In this document: piece after piece, positions 38,717 to 48,128 of the stretch | Layout: the number at the start of each line of letters is the position of its first letter | How positions within the stretch are numbered: position 1 is the first letter of the stretch | Assembly (NCBI RefSeq): GCF_009660225.1 | Contig: NZ_CP045920.1 | Coordinates: 2,492,079-2,556,078 of the forward strand | DNA length: 64,000 nt | Direction of reading: 5' to 3' | From: Pseudactinotalea sp. HY158 | Lineage (GTDB): Bacteria; Actinomycetota; Actinomycetes; Actinomycetales; Beutenbergiaceae | Notes under the pieces: model-generated | What the model was told of the DNA's origin: nothing | What the model saw: the letters and a program-made list of their open reading frames with translations, nothing else | The model's database searches: none | Program-made: the position numbers and the translations under genes

Positions 38717-39609
38717 CTGCGACCGTCGATTCCGTGACCGTATCTCCGACCCCCGACACGGCCGCCGACAGCGCCGTCGGCACCGCCGCCGGCACCGCGA
38801 CCGGCCCTGCGATGGGCACCGCGAGCGGCACGAGCCTCGAGTTGGCCGGGATCACGTTCGCCTATGGCAGGCATCGGGTTCTCCACGGCGTGGACCTGAC
38901 GGTCGCGGCGGGCCACCTGTGCGCGCTCCTCGGCCCGAACGGCTCCGGCAAATCGACCCTGACGAAGATCCTCGCCGGCGTGCACAAGGCCGCGGCCGGC
39001 TCGGCCCGCCTGGGCGGGATCGACCTGCTCGCCCTCAAGCCCCGCGAGCGCGCCAAGATCGTCGCCTACGTGCCGCAGTCGGCGGAGGTGCCGTTCGAGC
39101 TGAGCGTGCGCGAGGCCGTGCTGCTCGGGCGAACCCCGCACATGGGCATGCGCCCGGCCGCGGCCGACTACGACGCCGTCGACCACGCGATCGACCGGCT
39201 CGGGCTGTGGGAGTTGACCGGGCGCCGTCTCTCGGAGCTGTCCGGCGGGCAGGCCCAGCGGGTGCTCATCGCCCGGGCGCTCGCGCAGCGGCCGCGCGTG
39301 CTCCTGCTCGACGAGCCGACCTCCGCCCTCGACCTGCGCTACCAGGTCGAGACCCTTCAGCTCGTGCGCCGCGTCGCCCGGGAGGAGGGGGTGGCCGCGC
39401 TCGTCGCCATCCACGATCTCAACCACGCCGCCCTGTTCTGCCAGCAGGTCGTGCTGCTCTCGGGCGGGCGGATCGTCGCCGACGGCCCGGCCGAATCCGC
39501 CTACGACGCGGACACCCTCGGCCGGGTGTACGGCCTGCCCGTGGACGTCGTGCGCGATCACGACCAGATCCAGGTGCGGCCCGTGCTCGCCGAGGGGGCG
39601 CTCGCGTGA
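38713..39609 (+). CDS. siderophore-type ABC transporter ATP-binding protein
   Basis: 298 aa, with a ~40-residue Thr/Ala-rich leader before the ATPase core. Walker A GPNGSGKST, Q-loop in YVPQSAEVPFELSVREAVLLGRTPH, signature LSGGQAQRVLIARALAQ, Walker B VLLLDEPTSALD, H-loop AIHDLNHAA, all of the FepC/FhuC class. ATGA overlap with the permease gene. Completes a BCD-type importer. Confidence 0.95.
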   Translation: MTATVDSVTVSPTPDTAADSAVGTAAGTATGPAMGTASGTSLELAGITFAYGRHRVLHGVDLTVAAGHLCALLGPNGSGKSTLTKILAGVHKAAAGSARLGGIDLLALKPRERAKIVAYVPQSAEVPFELSVREAVLLGRTPHMGMRPAAADYDAVDHAIDRLGLWELTGRRLSELSGGQAQRVLIARALAQRPRVLLLDEPTSALDLRYQVETLQLVRRVAREEGVAALVAIHDLNHAALFCQQVVLLSGGRIVADGPAESAYDADTLGRVYGLPVDVVRDHDQIQVRPVLAEGALA

Positions 39610-41906
39610 GCCTGCCTACCATGAACCGCATGAGCGACTTCGGCGACCTGGACGACGCGGACGACTTGGACGGCGCGGACGGCGCGGACGGCGCGGGCGA
39701 CGGAGACGATGCCCTCGCGGGCTCTGCGGCTCTGGCGGAACTGGTCGCCGACGTCGTGGTGGTCGGGGGCGGGCCCCGGGCGATCTCGCTGCTCGAGCGG
39801 CTCACGGCCCGGCTCGGCCGGGCCGGCGGCGGAGAGGACGGCGGGTCCCCGGCCCTGCGGGTGATGCTCATCGATGCGGTCGAGGTCGGCGCCGGGGCCA
39901 CGTGGCGTACCGACCAGACGGCCGAGTTCCTCAACAACACCTATGCCGCGCACACGACGATCTACCCGGACTCCTCCACCCGGCTCACCGGCCCGCTGAC
40001 GCCGGGACCGGACCTGATCGACTGGGCGCGGGCGATCGCTGCCCGCCCGGGCGCGAGCGCCGGCGGCTCACCCCGTTCGGCGAGCCCGGTCGGGGCGACC
40101 GATGCACGGCCCGTCGGCATCGCCGGGGACTCGTGGCCGGTGGCGTCCGCCCGCCCGGCCTGGGCGGTGGCCGAGGCGGCGACGCTCGAGCCGTGGTCGT
40201 ATCCGACGCGGCGGCTGCAGGGGGTCTACTACCGCGAGCAGCTCGAGGCCATCGTCGCCCGCGGCGGTGTCGACGTGACCGAGGTGCACGGGCTCGTGGT
40301 CGGGATCGACCCGGTCGGCGGAGACGGCGGCACCGCCGCGCCCCCCGCCCACGGAGTTTCCGAGGCCACCGAGGTCACCGGGGTCGTCGGGGCAGCCGGA
40401 ATCATCGGGGCCGCCGATACGCGCACGGTGCGACTGGCCGACGGCCGGTCGGTCACGGCGCCGGCGGTCGTGCTGGCCCAGGGCATGGTGCAGGGCCGGC
40501 CCGACGCGCGGGTGCTCGCCTTTCGGGAGGCGGCCGCGGTCCACGGTCTCACCTATATCGAACCGGGAATGCCCGCCGAACGTGACTGGGCGGCGGTGCC
40601 CGGCGGCGAGGACGTGCTCGTGGCGGGCCTGGGCGCGAACTTCTTCGACGTCGTCACCACGCTCACGGCGGGGCGCGGCGGGAGGTTCGAGCAGGCGGGC
40701 GCCTCGGCGTTCGACCTGCGATACGTGCCCTCGGGGCGTGAGCCGCGGCTCGTCGTCGGTTCTCGGCGTGGGCTTCCGTATCGCTCGAAGTCGTTCTACG
40801 ACGGGTTCCCGCCGCCGTACCGGCCGCAGCTGGCCACGGCGGAGTGGTTCGCCGAGGCGGCGCAGGTGCCCGATCAGGAGTTCGGTCGGGACGTGTGGCC
40901 GCAGCTCGCGCGCGAGTTCGTGGTGGCCCATCTGGCCACCCTCGCGGCACATCATCCGGCCGCCGTTTCGACGATCACGGGCCCGGGCGCTTCGGGTGTC
41001 CCAGGCGTGCCGGGGGATTGGGACGATGCGGCGACGGTGCGGCTGCCGGCAAGCGTGCTCGCGCGGATCGAACAGACGGATGTTGCCGACCTGGAAGGAC
41101 TCGTGGATGAGCTGGTGGCCCAGGAGCGGTGGCGGATCGATCCCACCCGGCTCGACCGACCCGACGTGCGCGGGCCCGATCCGGCGCGCTGGGCGAAATG
41201 GGTCGAGCAGTGGAGGGAGGCCGAGCTCGACTCCATCGCGGATCCGTTGCGGAGCCCGCGCTGCACGGTCAACCGGGCGATGGCGTTCCTGCGCGGGCGC
41301 GTGGCCCGGCTCGTGCGGGGCGGGGCGATCGACGCCGCCTCGGCGCTACGGGAGGTGAACGGCTGGTTCGCCCCGCTCGGGCTGGCGCTCGCCTCCGGTC
41401 CCCCGCCGGAACGCACGGCACAGCTGCTCGCGCTCGTGCGGGCCGGCGTGGTCGAGCTGCTCGGGGAGGGCAGCGAGTTCACGATCGACGGCGAGGAGTT
41501 CGTGGGCCGCTCGATCGTGCGGGGCCGCGAGTTCCGCACCCAGGCGGTCGTGGAGACCCGGATGTCGAAGGGCCACGTGGACGTGACCGATGATCCGCTG
41601 CTGCGCTCGTTACTGACCGGCGGCCGGGCGCGGCTGCTGCGGCGGAGCACGGGGCCGGGCGGGCAAGCGGTGACCGCCCGGACGCTCGACGTGACGACGG
41701 AGGAGTTTGCGCTCGTCGACGCCGGCGGCCGGGCCGACCGGCGGGTGTTCGTGCTGGGGATCCCGGCCGGCGACGTCCAGCCCGGCTCCGCGATCGGCGC
41801 AACGCCCGGCGTGCCCTCGCCGCTCATCGCCGGGGCCGATCTCGTGGCCGGGCAGGTGATCGAGATCGTCCGGGCGGAGGAGCCAGCGGCCGTCATCGCC
41901 GGCTGA
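39606..41906 (+). CDS. large NAD_binding_9-type FAD/NAD(P)-binding protein
   Basis: 766 aa. After an Asp/Gly/Ala-rich 45-residue leader comes the FAD motif DVVVVGGGPRAISLLERL and the family segment GAGATWRTDQTAEFLNNTYAAHTT. A second nucleotide-binding region includes GGEDVLVAGLGANFFDVVTTL. It ends with a C-terminal globular part (RVFVLGIPAGDVQPGSAIG). These proteins (PF13454 group) are predicted flavin oxidoreductases or monooxygenases of unknown substrate. GTG start overlaps the ATPase stop (GTGA), so it is made together with the importer and may reduce, oxidise or hydroxylate its cargo. An internal ATG at 39624 is an alternative start. Confidence 0.85.
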   Translation: MSLPTMNRMSDFGDLDDADDLDGADGADGAGDGDDALAGSAALAELVADVVVVGGGPRAISLLERLTARLGRAGGGEDGGSPALRVMLIDAVEVGAGATWRTDQTAEFLNNTYAAHTTIYPDSSTRLTGPLTPGPDLIDWARAIAARPGASAGGSPRSASPVGATDARPVGIAGDSWPVASARPAWAVAEAATLEPWSYPTRRLQGVYYREQLEAIVARGGVDVTEVHGLVVGIDPVGGDGGTAAPPAHGVSEATEVTGVVGAAGIIGAADTRTVRLADGRSVTAPAVVLAQGMVQGRPDARVLAFREAAAVHGLTYIEPGMPAERDWAAVPGGEDVLVAGLGANFFDVVTTLTAGRGGRFEQAGASAFDLRYVPSGREPRLVVGSRRGLPYRSKSFYDGFPPPYRPQLATAEWFAEAAQVPDQEFGRDVWPQLAREFVVAHLATLAAHHPAAVSTITGPGASGVPGVPGDWDDAATVRLPASVLARIEQTDVADLEGLVDELVAQERWRIDPTRLDRPDVRGPDPARWAKWVEQWREAELDSIADPLRSPRCTVNRAMAFLRGRVARLVRGGAIDAASALREVNGWFAPLGLALASGPPPERTAQLLALVRAGVVELLGEGSEFTIDGEEFVGRSIVRGREFRTQAVVETRMSKGHVDVTDDPLLRSLLTGGRARLLRRSTGPGGQAVTARTLDVTTEEFALVDAGGRADRRVFVLGIPAGDVQPGSAIGATPGVPSPLIAGADLVAGQVIEIVRAEEPAAVIAG

Positions 41907-42161
41907 GTGCTCATCGCTCGAGCTCCCACCGCCCCCTCGCCATAACGAGTCCTCGAGGCCGACCGCACTCGTCGGATACCTGCGGACAATCGCTCCACGA
42001 ACCGTCGAGGCGTCTCTGCGCTCGCGATCGACCCGCCCAAGCACCGACTGCCATCGTGTCCCAACTGGTCAAGCATCGCCCGGACGGTGGTTCGGCGACG
42101 AGGGCGCGCTGTCGAATCGACCACTACCTAGACAGAAATCTGAAGTCGTGCTAACCTCAAA

Positions 42162-42173
42162 TGAATCGATTCA
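42162..42173. promoter_or_regulatory. LacI-type operator site 1 (before the first GH106 gene)
   Basis: TGAATCGATTCA, a perfect 12-base palindrome, 129 bases upstream of the chosen start at 42302. Same site family as at 52044, 52130, 53255 and 53367, near the LacI gene. The rest of the 41907-42301 gap holds no gene that I can support. Confidence 0.65.
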
Positions 42174-42301
42174 CTCGACGTGCAGCTCGACACAGACGTC
42201 CTGACGAGCACCCTGCGCTTCGTCGATCACTGCGCCAGGGACGCAGCAGCGACAGGCACGTCGGACTGCGGGACCCACTCAGCGAAGAGAATGGAAAGGG
42301 A

Positions 42302-45300
42302 ATGAAGCACCCGTATAGATCGGCGGCATCGCTCGCCACGGCAGCCTTGTTACTGCCGCTAGCGCAAGCACCCGCCACTGGAGTCTCCGCGGAGCCTGAT
42401 ACACCCGCGTCAGACTTCGAGGCACGCATGCATGAACTCTATGATGAGATCGAAGCCGAATATCGTCCAGATGTCAGATGGTGGCTCGCAGAAGGTCTGA
42501 ACACGGACGAAACCCTTCGCAAGAACGTACAAGAGATCGCCGATTCGGGATTCGGCGCGGCCGAGATCTTGGCAATGCCCGATGAGGGGGCAGACTCCTC
42601 GATCTATGGGTGGGGGTCAGACGAATGGAACAGCGACCAACGCCTCGTCGTCGAGGAGACAACCAAGCACGGGCTCGGCTTCAGTCTGACGAGTGGGACC
42701 CACTGGGCTACAGCAAACCTTCCAGATACATATACGTGGGATGGCGCGACATTCGACCTTGACAACAAGGCCGCCTCGCAGGAACTCGACTATGGCACCA
42801 TCCTCCTAGATCCCGGCGAGACCTTCGATGGCACGCTCCCCAAGCCTCCGCTCACCGAGGACGCGGCCGACGCCCACACCTTCACCCTCGAAGCCGTCGT
42901 AGCAGCCAGGCTCACCGAAGCACGCCCAGAGAGTGGTCAGGACTACGACTTCGACGAGGGAACAGAGCCCGGGACGCTGGCGTTCGAATCGCTGACAGAC
43001 ATTACCGACGAGGTCGCCGACGGAGAGCCCGCCTCCATCACCTGGACAGCTCCAGACGATGGCCAATATGCCCTGTTCGCGTACTGGATGCACGGCTCCG
43101 GTCAGACCGCGGAGCCCTCTGTCGCAACGAACTATACGATCAATTATATTGATCGATACGGCGTCGACGCGATGAAGGACTATTGGGAGGAATATCTATT
43201 CACTCCCGATCTTCTCGAACAGATTCAACAGAACGATCGGGGCGAAATCTACATGGATTCACTCGAGACCGAGAGCTTCGCTACGGCCGGCCTCCTCTGG
43301 GGCTATCACTTCCGAGAGGAGTTCCAGCAGCGTCGTGGATACGACGTCACCCCGTACCTCCCGGTCGTTACCTGGGATCGCGGCCGCCACAATTCCGACG
43401 TACCGGTGATGTACGACTACAATCCGGCCACGACTGAGTATAGCGACACGGTCCAAAAGATCCGGAACGACCTGAACCAGACCTTCTCGGAACTCTATGA
43501 GGAGAACGTTCTGAAGCCCCTACAGTCGTGGCTCCACGAGAAGGGCATGACACTCAGGGCGGAACCATCATATGGAATGCAATTCGAAATCTCCACACCT
43601 GCAAAGTACCTCGATGGCGTCGAGACCGAGACTTTCGCTCAGAACGGTGATCTCGACGTCTACCGAGGGATGCTCGGCTCCGCGAACATGTACGGACTCC
43701 CGTTCTCGAGCGAGACAGGTGCCGTAGGCGGCCACAATTACTATTACAATATGGATCACTGGACTCAGATCTCCTACCTGCAATTCGCGGGCGGTGTCAA
43801 CCGCACCGTCTTCCATGGCTATTCGGGCATCGAAGGATCTGAATCGGCAACGCAGTGGCCCGGACATGAGGGCATGTACTCGATCTTTTCTGATCGATTC
43901 AACAGCCGACAGCCGGCGGCCCAGTTCTATCCCGAGTGGACTGAGATGCTCGGTCGCAATCAAAAGGTCCTCCGCCAGGGACAGCCTCAACGCGACATCG
44001 CAATCCTCCGTACGGACAACCGCTTTATTTCATACGGGCAGCCTCGGGACTACACGCCTCCGGAGAACAGCTACTTCATGAACGACAAGCCGTACTTCTG
44101 GAAGGATTTGTCACTCCAGCACGAGGGGTACACTTACGACTACTTCTCGCCGCAATTGCTTGAAGACGTAGAGAATGTCTCGTGGTCTTCAACCGAATTG
44201 CAGCCCGACGGCCCGGGTTACCAAGCGGTCATCCTCTATCAAGACTCACTCGAACTCAGTAGCGCTGAGAGGTTGCTCGAGATAGCCGAGGACGGGCTCC
44301 CCATCCTCTTCGTGAATAACACGTCGGAGATCCGCACCCATCAGGGACCGGAGATTTCATACGATGAGGCCGCTTCCACGACCCGATTCCTCAATGACGA
44401 CTTCAGTGAGCTCACCAACATTGTGAAGCAGATCAAGGCGCTCCCCAATGTTCGGGTCGTCGACAATCAGAGCGCCACGATGGCGGCACTGTCCGACCTC
44501 GGCATCGAGCCTCGTGTCGAGTACGGCGCCCCGACCGATAAGCTCATGACCATCTCGCGTTTCGACCCGGACGAAAATGTGCTCTACACCTTCGCGTACT
44601 CCTTCAAGTTCAAGAAGGATGCGGGTGACCCAGCTACGGCCTTCGACCTGTCAATGGATGGGCTCGGCAAGCCCTATACCATCGATGATTGGACCGGCGA
44701 CATCTCCGCGATGCCAACGTTCGAGCATTCGGCCGGACGTACCGAGGTAGAGATCACGCTCAAGCCGGGCGAAGCGGAACTCATCGCCGTCGACCTCGAC
44801 AACCCGGATGCGACAGCCACGGTGCGATCTTCCGATGCCTCTCGAGTGCAGGAGCTTGACGGGTCGCCTTACGTGCTTGCGGAGGAATCGGGCACCTACA
44901 CCACGGTGTTGGGAGATGGCAGTGTTGTGGAGACTCCGGTCTCCGTTCCCGACACCATCTCATTGGACAAATGGGATATCTCCATCGAGGATTGGAATGA
45001 GGGCGAACAGGTCATCAACACGGAGGAGAAATTCGGTCACACCACTCGCGAGGCCTATTTCACGACGAAGAAGACCGTACTCGAGTTTCCGGACAGCGAC
45101 CTGAAGCCGTGGCTGGAGCTGCCGGCATCTGAGGAGCAACTCTCCACGCTCTCTGGTGAGGACCCTGCCATGTCGGACGTCTCTGGGGTCGGCACGTATC
45201 AGACGAGCTTCGAGCTTCCTGAGAACTGGTCAGAGGAAAATGGTGCCACGCTCCAGCTGTCCTCAACCAGTGGTGGTAGCGCCGAGGTAGTTGTCAACGG

Positions 45301-45829
45301 GACACGGGTCGAGGGGCTCGACCTGCGAACACTCCGAGTCGACATTTCGGACGCTGCGGTGCCCGGAACGAACGATGTGGAGATCACGGTCGCGTCCACC
45401 CTGACGAACCGACTGCTCACGCGCGGGTACCGCACGGCCGGCCCCGCGCAGGCATACGGCCTCGTTGGTGATGTCGACGTCATTCCTTACACTCTGGTGA
45501 GGCTGGAAAGCGACGAGCCGGGTGGCGAGTCGAATAGCGACGCCGATACGGACTCGGAGACTGGTGGGAGCAGTGATACCGGTACCGACAGTGCGAGCGA
45601 TAGCGATTCCACTGGCGGTAGCGAGTCGGGTGCCACGGACGGCAGCGGCGGAGCCGCAGGGCAAGGGTCGGGTTCAGGTAGCCCAGACCTTGGCGGAGCA
45701 CTGCCTGATACGGGCATTCAGGACGGTATGCCTCTCGTGGTCACGGCCATGATGGCTCTGATCCTGGGGGCAGCGGTCGTGATCAGCCGTTCAAGGCGCT
45801 CACGTTCGCTCCTCGACGCTGAAGACTGA
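42302..45829 (+). CDS. surface-anchored GH106-type alpha-L-rhamnosidase
   Basis: 1175 aa. The start is the ATG at 42302 with GGAAAGGG upstream, giving a normal signal peptide (SAASLATAALLLPLAQAP). An in-frame ATG at 42161 lies inside an operator and is not used here. The family opening PDVRWWLAEGLNTDETLRKN and GFGAAEILAMPD, the strand TSGTHWATANLPDTY and the later MDSLETESFATAGLLW are characteristic of GH106 rhamnosidases. A Ser/Asp/Gly linker leads to LPDTG at residue 1134, a membrane helix and a basic tail, so sortase would fix it to the wall. It would release L-rhamnose from rhamnose-capped polymers such as pectin side chains. Lower G+C than neighbours. Confidence 0.88.
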   Translation: MKHPYRSAASLATAALLLPLAQAPATGVSAEPDTPASDFEARMHELYDEIEAEYRPDVRWWLAEGLNTDETLRKNVQEIADSGFGAAEILAMPDEGADSSIYGWGSDEWNSDQRLVVEETTKHGLGFSLTSGTHWATANLPDTYTWDGATFDLDNKAASQELDYGTILLDPGETFDGTLPKPPLTEDAADAHTFTLEAVVAARLTEARPESGQDYDFDEGTEPGTLAFESLTDITDEVADGEPASITWTAPDDGQYALFAYWMHGSGQTAEPSVATNYTINYIDRYGVDAMKDYWEEYLFTPDLLEQIQQNDRGEIYMDSLETESFATAGLLWGYHFREEFQQRRGYDVTPYLPVVTWDRGRHNSDVPVMYDYNPATTEYSDTVQKIRNDLNQTFSELYEENVLKPLQSWLHEKGMTLRAEPSYGMQFEISTPAKYLDGVETETFAQNGDLDVYRGMLGSANMYGLPFSSETGAVGGHNYYYNMDHWTQISYLQFAGGVNRTVFHGYSGIEGSESATQWPGHEGMYSIFSDRFNSRQPAAQFYPEWTEMLGRNQKVLRQGQPQRDIAILRTDNRFISYGQPRDYTPPENSYFMNDKPYFWKDLSLQHEGYTYDYFSPQLLEDVENVSWSSTELQPDGPGYQAVILYQDSLELSSAERLLEIAEDGLPILFVNNTSEIRTHQGPEISYDEAASTTRFLNDDFSELTNIVKQIKALPNVRVVDNQSATMAALSDLGIEPRVEYGAPTDKLMTISRFDPDENVLYTFAYSFKFKKDAGDPATAFDLSMDGLGKPYTIDDWTGDISAMPTFEHSAGRTEVEITLKPGEAELIAVDLDNPDATATVRSSDASRVQELDGSPYVLAEESGTYTTVLGDGSVVETPVSVPDTISLDKWDISIEDWNEGEQVINTEEKFGHTTREAYFTTKKTVLEFPDSDLKPWLELPASEEQLSTLSGEDPAMSDVSGVGTYQTSFELPENWSEENGATLQLSSTSGGSAEVVVNGTRVEGLDLRTLRVDISDAAVPGTNDVEITVASTLTNRLLTRGYRTAGPAQAYGLVGDVDVIPYTLVRLESDEPGGESNSDADTDSETGGSSDTGTDSASDSDSTGGSESGATDGSGGAAGQGSGSGSPDLGGALPDTGIQDGMPLVVTAMMALILGAAVVISRSRRSRSLLDAED

Positions 45830-45843
45830 TCCTGAAGCAATGG

Positions 45844-45881
45844 GGGGGAGGTCCGGACATGCTGTCGTCCGGGCCTCCCCC
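45844..45881 (+). terminator. terminator after the first rhamnosidase gene
   Basis: GGGGGAGG-T-CCGGAC (45844-45858) pairs with GTCCGG-G-CCTCCCCC (45867-45881), 15 pairs including one G-U, 8-base loop. It begins 15 bases after the stop codon. Confidence 0.85.
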
Positions 45882-45929
45882 GTTGTCGTCGCCGCGGGAG
45901 CGCGTAGCGATGTCCCCACGGACCCATCC

Positions 45930-46415
45930 CGCGGCGCGATATGACACGCTCCTGGGTATCGCTCACCTACATGTGCAGACCGTGGAGTGCACCGAGACGC
46001 TGTTGACCATCATGGTCTTCGCGCCCTTGCAGCCGATGAGCTGTTCGACCTGCGGGTCATGGTGCCCAGCCGGAGACGTCGGCTGCATGAGCTGCGTGAT
46101 GTACCGGTCGTCCTCGTGCCGAGGCGGGCGATCGGCCCGCTACGCGGCGAGGACGCGACCGTCCAGGGCTTGGCCTGCCAGTTGGGTGTGGCCTGGAAGA
46201 AGCTGTGGCGCGCGATCAGGCCTCGCCTGGTGGAGTTGGCCGTCGACGAGTCGCTTCATCAGGGTGGTCGCCCTCGGGGTCGATGTGCGCATCTGGCACC
46301 ATGTCGACCCCGGGCACCGCCGCGTCGAGGAGATGGCCGGCATGGAGGCCTGACCCGCGAAGCCGTGGGCAACGTCCACGTCCGGCTGCTCGATCTGGTC
46401 CCGGGGCACTGGAAC
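45930..46415 (+). pseudogene. ISL3-family transposase, left fragment
   Basis: The N-terminal half of the transposase survives in three reading frames. LLGIAHLHVQTVE...CSTCG is one frame, VMVPSRRRRLHELRDVPVVLVPRRAIGPL a second, and WHHVDPGHRRVEEMAGM a third before the frame returns for RLLDLVPG. A central stretch that would encode the second cysteine cluster seems deleted. A stop codon (TAG) lies at the point where IS630 entered. No functional protein is possible. Confidence 0.75.
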
Positions 46416-46417
46416 TA

Positions 46418-47569
46418 GTGGTGTGTCTCGCAAATAACTAGGCATTTCCCAGTACTCTTGCTGTATGAGCGCACCAGCAGCCCCGCCGTTGCCGATGTCG
46501 GACAGCCAGCGGGCCACCTTGGAGCAGTTGTCCCGGTCCCAGAGCGCCGCGCACCGGCAGGTGCAGCGTGCCAAGGCGTTGCTGCTGGCTGCGGACGGGG
46601 TTGCCAACACGCGGATCTCGGCCGAGGTGGGCGTGACGCCGGTGACGGTGCGAGCGTGGCGGGAGCGGTTCGCCGAGGACGGCCTGGCCAAGCTGGGCGA
46701 GGTTCGTGACGGCCGCGGGCGCAAGGCGACGATCACCGAGGAACAGGTACGCGCGATCGTGCACGACACGTTGCACACCAAGCCCAAGGGTGAGACGCAC
46801 TGGTCGTGCCGCACGATGGCCAAGCACGCTGGCGTCAGTTCCGCCACGGTGCAACGGATCTGGCACGACCTGGGGATCAAGCCGCACCGTCTCGACACGT
46901 TCAAGGTCTCGAACGACCCGCGGTTCGAGGAGAAGCTGACCGACGTGGTCGGGCTCTACCTGGACCCACCGGAGAAGGCTGTGGTGCTGTGCATGGACGA
47001 GAAGAGCCAGGTGCAGGCGCTGGATCGCACCCAGCCCTCGCTGCCGATGATCAAGGGCCGCGGCGCGACGATGACCCACGACTACAAACGCAACGGCACC
47101 ACCACGCTGTTCGCCGCGCTGAACGTGCTCACCGGGCAGGTGACCGGACGCTGCTTCGACCGGCACCGGCATGAGGAGTTCCTCAAGTTCCTGAAGGTCA
47201 TCGACGCGGAAGTGCCCAAGGGCCAGGCGGTCCACGTGATCCTGGACAACTACAGCACTCACAAGCACGCCAACGTGCAGCGGTGGTTGAGCCGGCACAA
47301 GCGGTTCCACCTGCACTTCATCCCGACCTCCTCATCCTGGCTGAACCAGGTCGAACGGTGGTTCCGCGACCTGGACGCCAAGGCGCTACGCCGGGGCAGC
47401 TTCACCTCGGTACCCGACCTGATCACCGCGATCGAGGCCTACCTGCAGGCCAACAACGAGGACCCGACGCCGTTCGTGTGGACCGCCACCGCCGAGTCGA
47501 TCCTGGCCAAGGTCGCGCGAGCCCGCCGCAAACTCGAGGAAGTAGTTAGCCAATAATGAGACAGACCAC
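46418..47569 (+). mobile_element. intact IS630-family element with TA target duplication
   Basis: 1152 bases. Left end GTGGTGTGTCTC (46418-46429) and right end GAGACAGACCAC (47558-47569) are inverted repeats matching at 11 of 12 positions. The element is flanked by the dinucleotide TA on both sides (46416-46417, 47570-47571), the usual IS630/Tc1-like target. The ISL3 coding frame (VPG / VYADW) is split exactly here. Confidence 0.92.
46465..47556 (+). CDS. IS630-family transposase
   Basis: 363 aa, full length, no stops. The N-terminal HTH region (ISAEVGVTPVTVRAWRERFAEDGLAKL and a second HTH around HWSCRTMAKHAGVSSATVQRIWHDLG) binds the ends. The DDE catalytic core is visible in VVLCMDEKSQVQALDRTQP (first Asp), VILDNYSTHKH (second Asp) and SSWLNQVERWFRDL (Glu). 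Codon use is GC-rich like the host genome. The TAA/TGA end lies 13 bases inside the right terminus. The element is probably still able to move. Confidence 0.95.
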   Translation: MSAPAAPPLPMSDSQRATLEQLSRSQSAAHRQVQRAKALLLAADGVANTRISAEVGVTPVTVRAWRERFAEDGLAKLGEVRDGRGRKATITEEQVRAIVHDTLHTKPKGETHWSCRTMAKHAGVSSATVQRIWHDLGIKPHRLDTFKVSNDPRFEEKLTDVVGLYLDPPEKAVVLCMDEKSQVQALDRTQPSLPMIKGRGATMTHDYKRNGTTTLFAALNVLTGQVTGRCFDRHRHEEFLKFLKVIDAEVPKGQAVHVILDNYSTHKHANVQRWLSRHKRFHLHFIPTSSSWLNQVERWFRDLDAKALRRGSFTSVPDLITAIEAYLQANNEDPTPFVWTATAESILAKVARARRKLEEVVSQ

Positions 47570-47571
47570 TA

Positions 47572-47966
47572 GGTCTACGCTGACTGGCTCACCGATGCCA
47601 CCGCCGTGCTTGACGCCTCCGACGTCGTCGAACACCCCCGGGCCGTCCATGAAGACCGGCGCCGCCTCCAGCAGGGATCCACGAGCTGCCGCGGCCGTAA
47701 GGCTGACCTGCTGTATCGCATCCAGAAGACCCAGCGGGTTCTGAGGCACTTCCCCCCTGCCGAGTACTCAAGATGGCGTGCCTCGACCGAACTCTACGCC
47801 GATGGAACGACGCGTTCTTGGCCTACTTGACCGGAGCCCGGTCCATCAAGAGCGCCACCGAGGCCTCCAATGCCTTCATCGAACTCCACCGACGCCTCGC
47901 CCACGGCGACCGAAATCCGTCCGGCCACCGACGTCGCTCCTCATCATCCCAGGACTCAAGCCCTGA
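47572..47966 (+). pseudogene. ISL3-family transposase, right fragment
   Basis: C-terminal part of the same broken transposase: VYADWLTDATAVLDASDVVEHPRAV, a basic block GRKADLLYRIQKTQRVLRH, then in another frame FLAYLTGARSIKSATEASNAFIELHRRLAHGDRN, and a last piece LLIIPGLKP. Several frameshifts and substitutions of key acidic residues (the usual DAFHVVK reads DASDVVE). The sequence from here to 48066 has no other gene. Confidence 0.75.
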
Positions 47967-48066
47967 TCCCCAGCCCCAAGTCCGAAGAGTCCGCTGCTCC
48001 GAGGAGGGCTATGCCCTACGACGCCGGCTGCAACCCGTCCCGGCAATGCACCCGAGAACCGGCACA

Positions 48067-48114
48067 CATCAGGGTGCTCGATTCGTTCGATCGAACGAAC
48101 CGAGCACCCTGATG
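48067..48114 (-). terminator. 48-base near-perfect hairpin, terminator of the second rhamnosidase gene
   Basis: Arms of 24 bases: CATCAGGGTGCTCG (48067-48080) pairs with CGAGCACCCTGATG (48101-48114), and the interior 48082-48099 is itself an 18-base perfect palindrome. One A/C mismatch in between. It begins 15 bases past the stop codon of the minus-strand gene and should terminate transcription from either side, insulating the rhamnosidase gene from the IS region. Confidence 0.8.
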
Positions 48115-48128
48115 AGGCGCGACGCCGA

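Larger units (their letters stand above)
45930..48000 (+). mobile_element. decayed ISL3-family insertion sequence, interrupted by IS630
   Basis: Fragments of an ISL3-type transposase are recognisable on both sides of the IS630 insert. The zinc-finger opening (CSTCGSWC region) and QLGVAWKKLWRAI, then HHVDPGHRRVEEM and VRLLDLVPG lie on the left. VYADWL, AVLDASDVVEHP and EASNAFIELHRRLAHGDRN lie on the right. The terminal repeats of the element were not identified, so its ends are approximate. Confidence 0.7.

Noticed and set aside
42161-42301. Upstream ATG (42161) as start of the first rhamnosidase
   Set aside because: It would add 47 Arg/His-rich residues before the signal peptide, has no ribosome site and lies on an operator palindrome.
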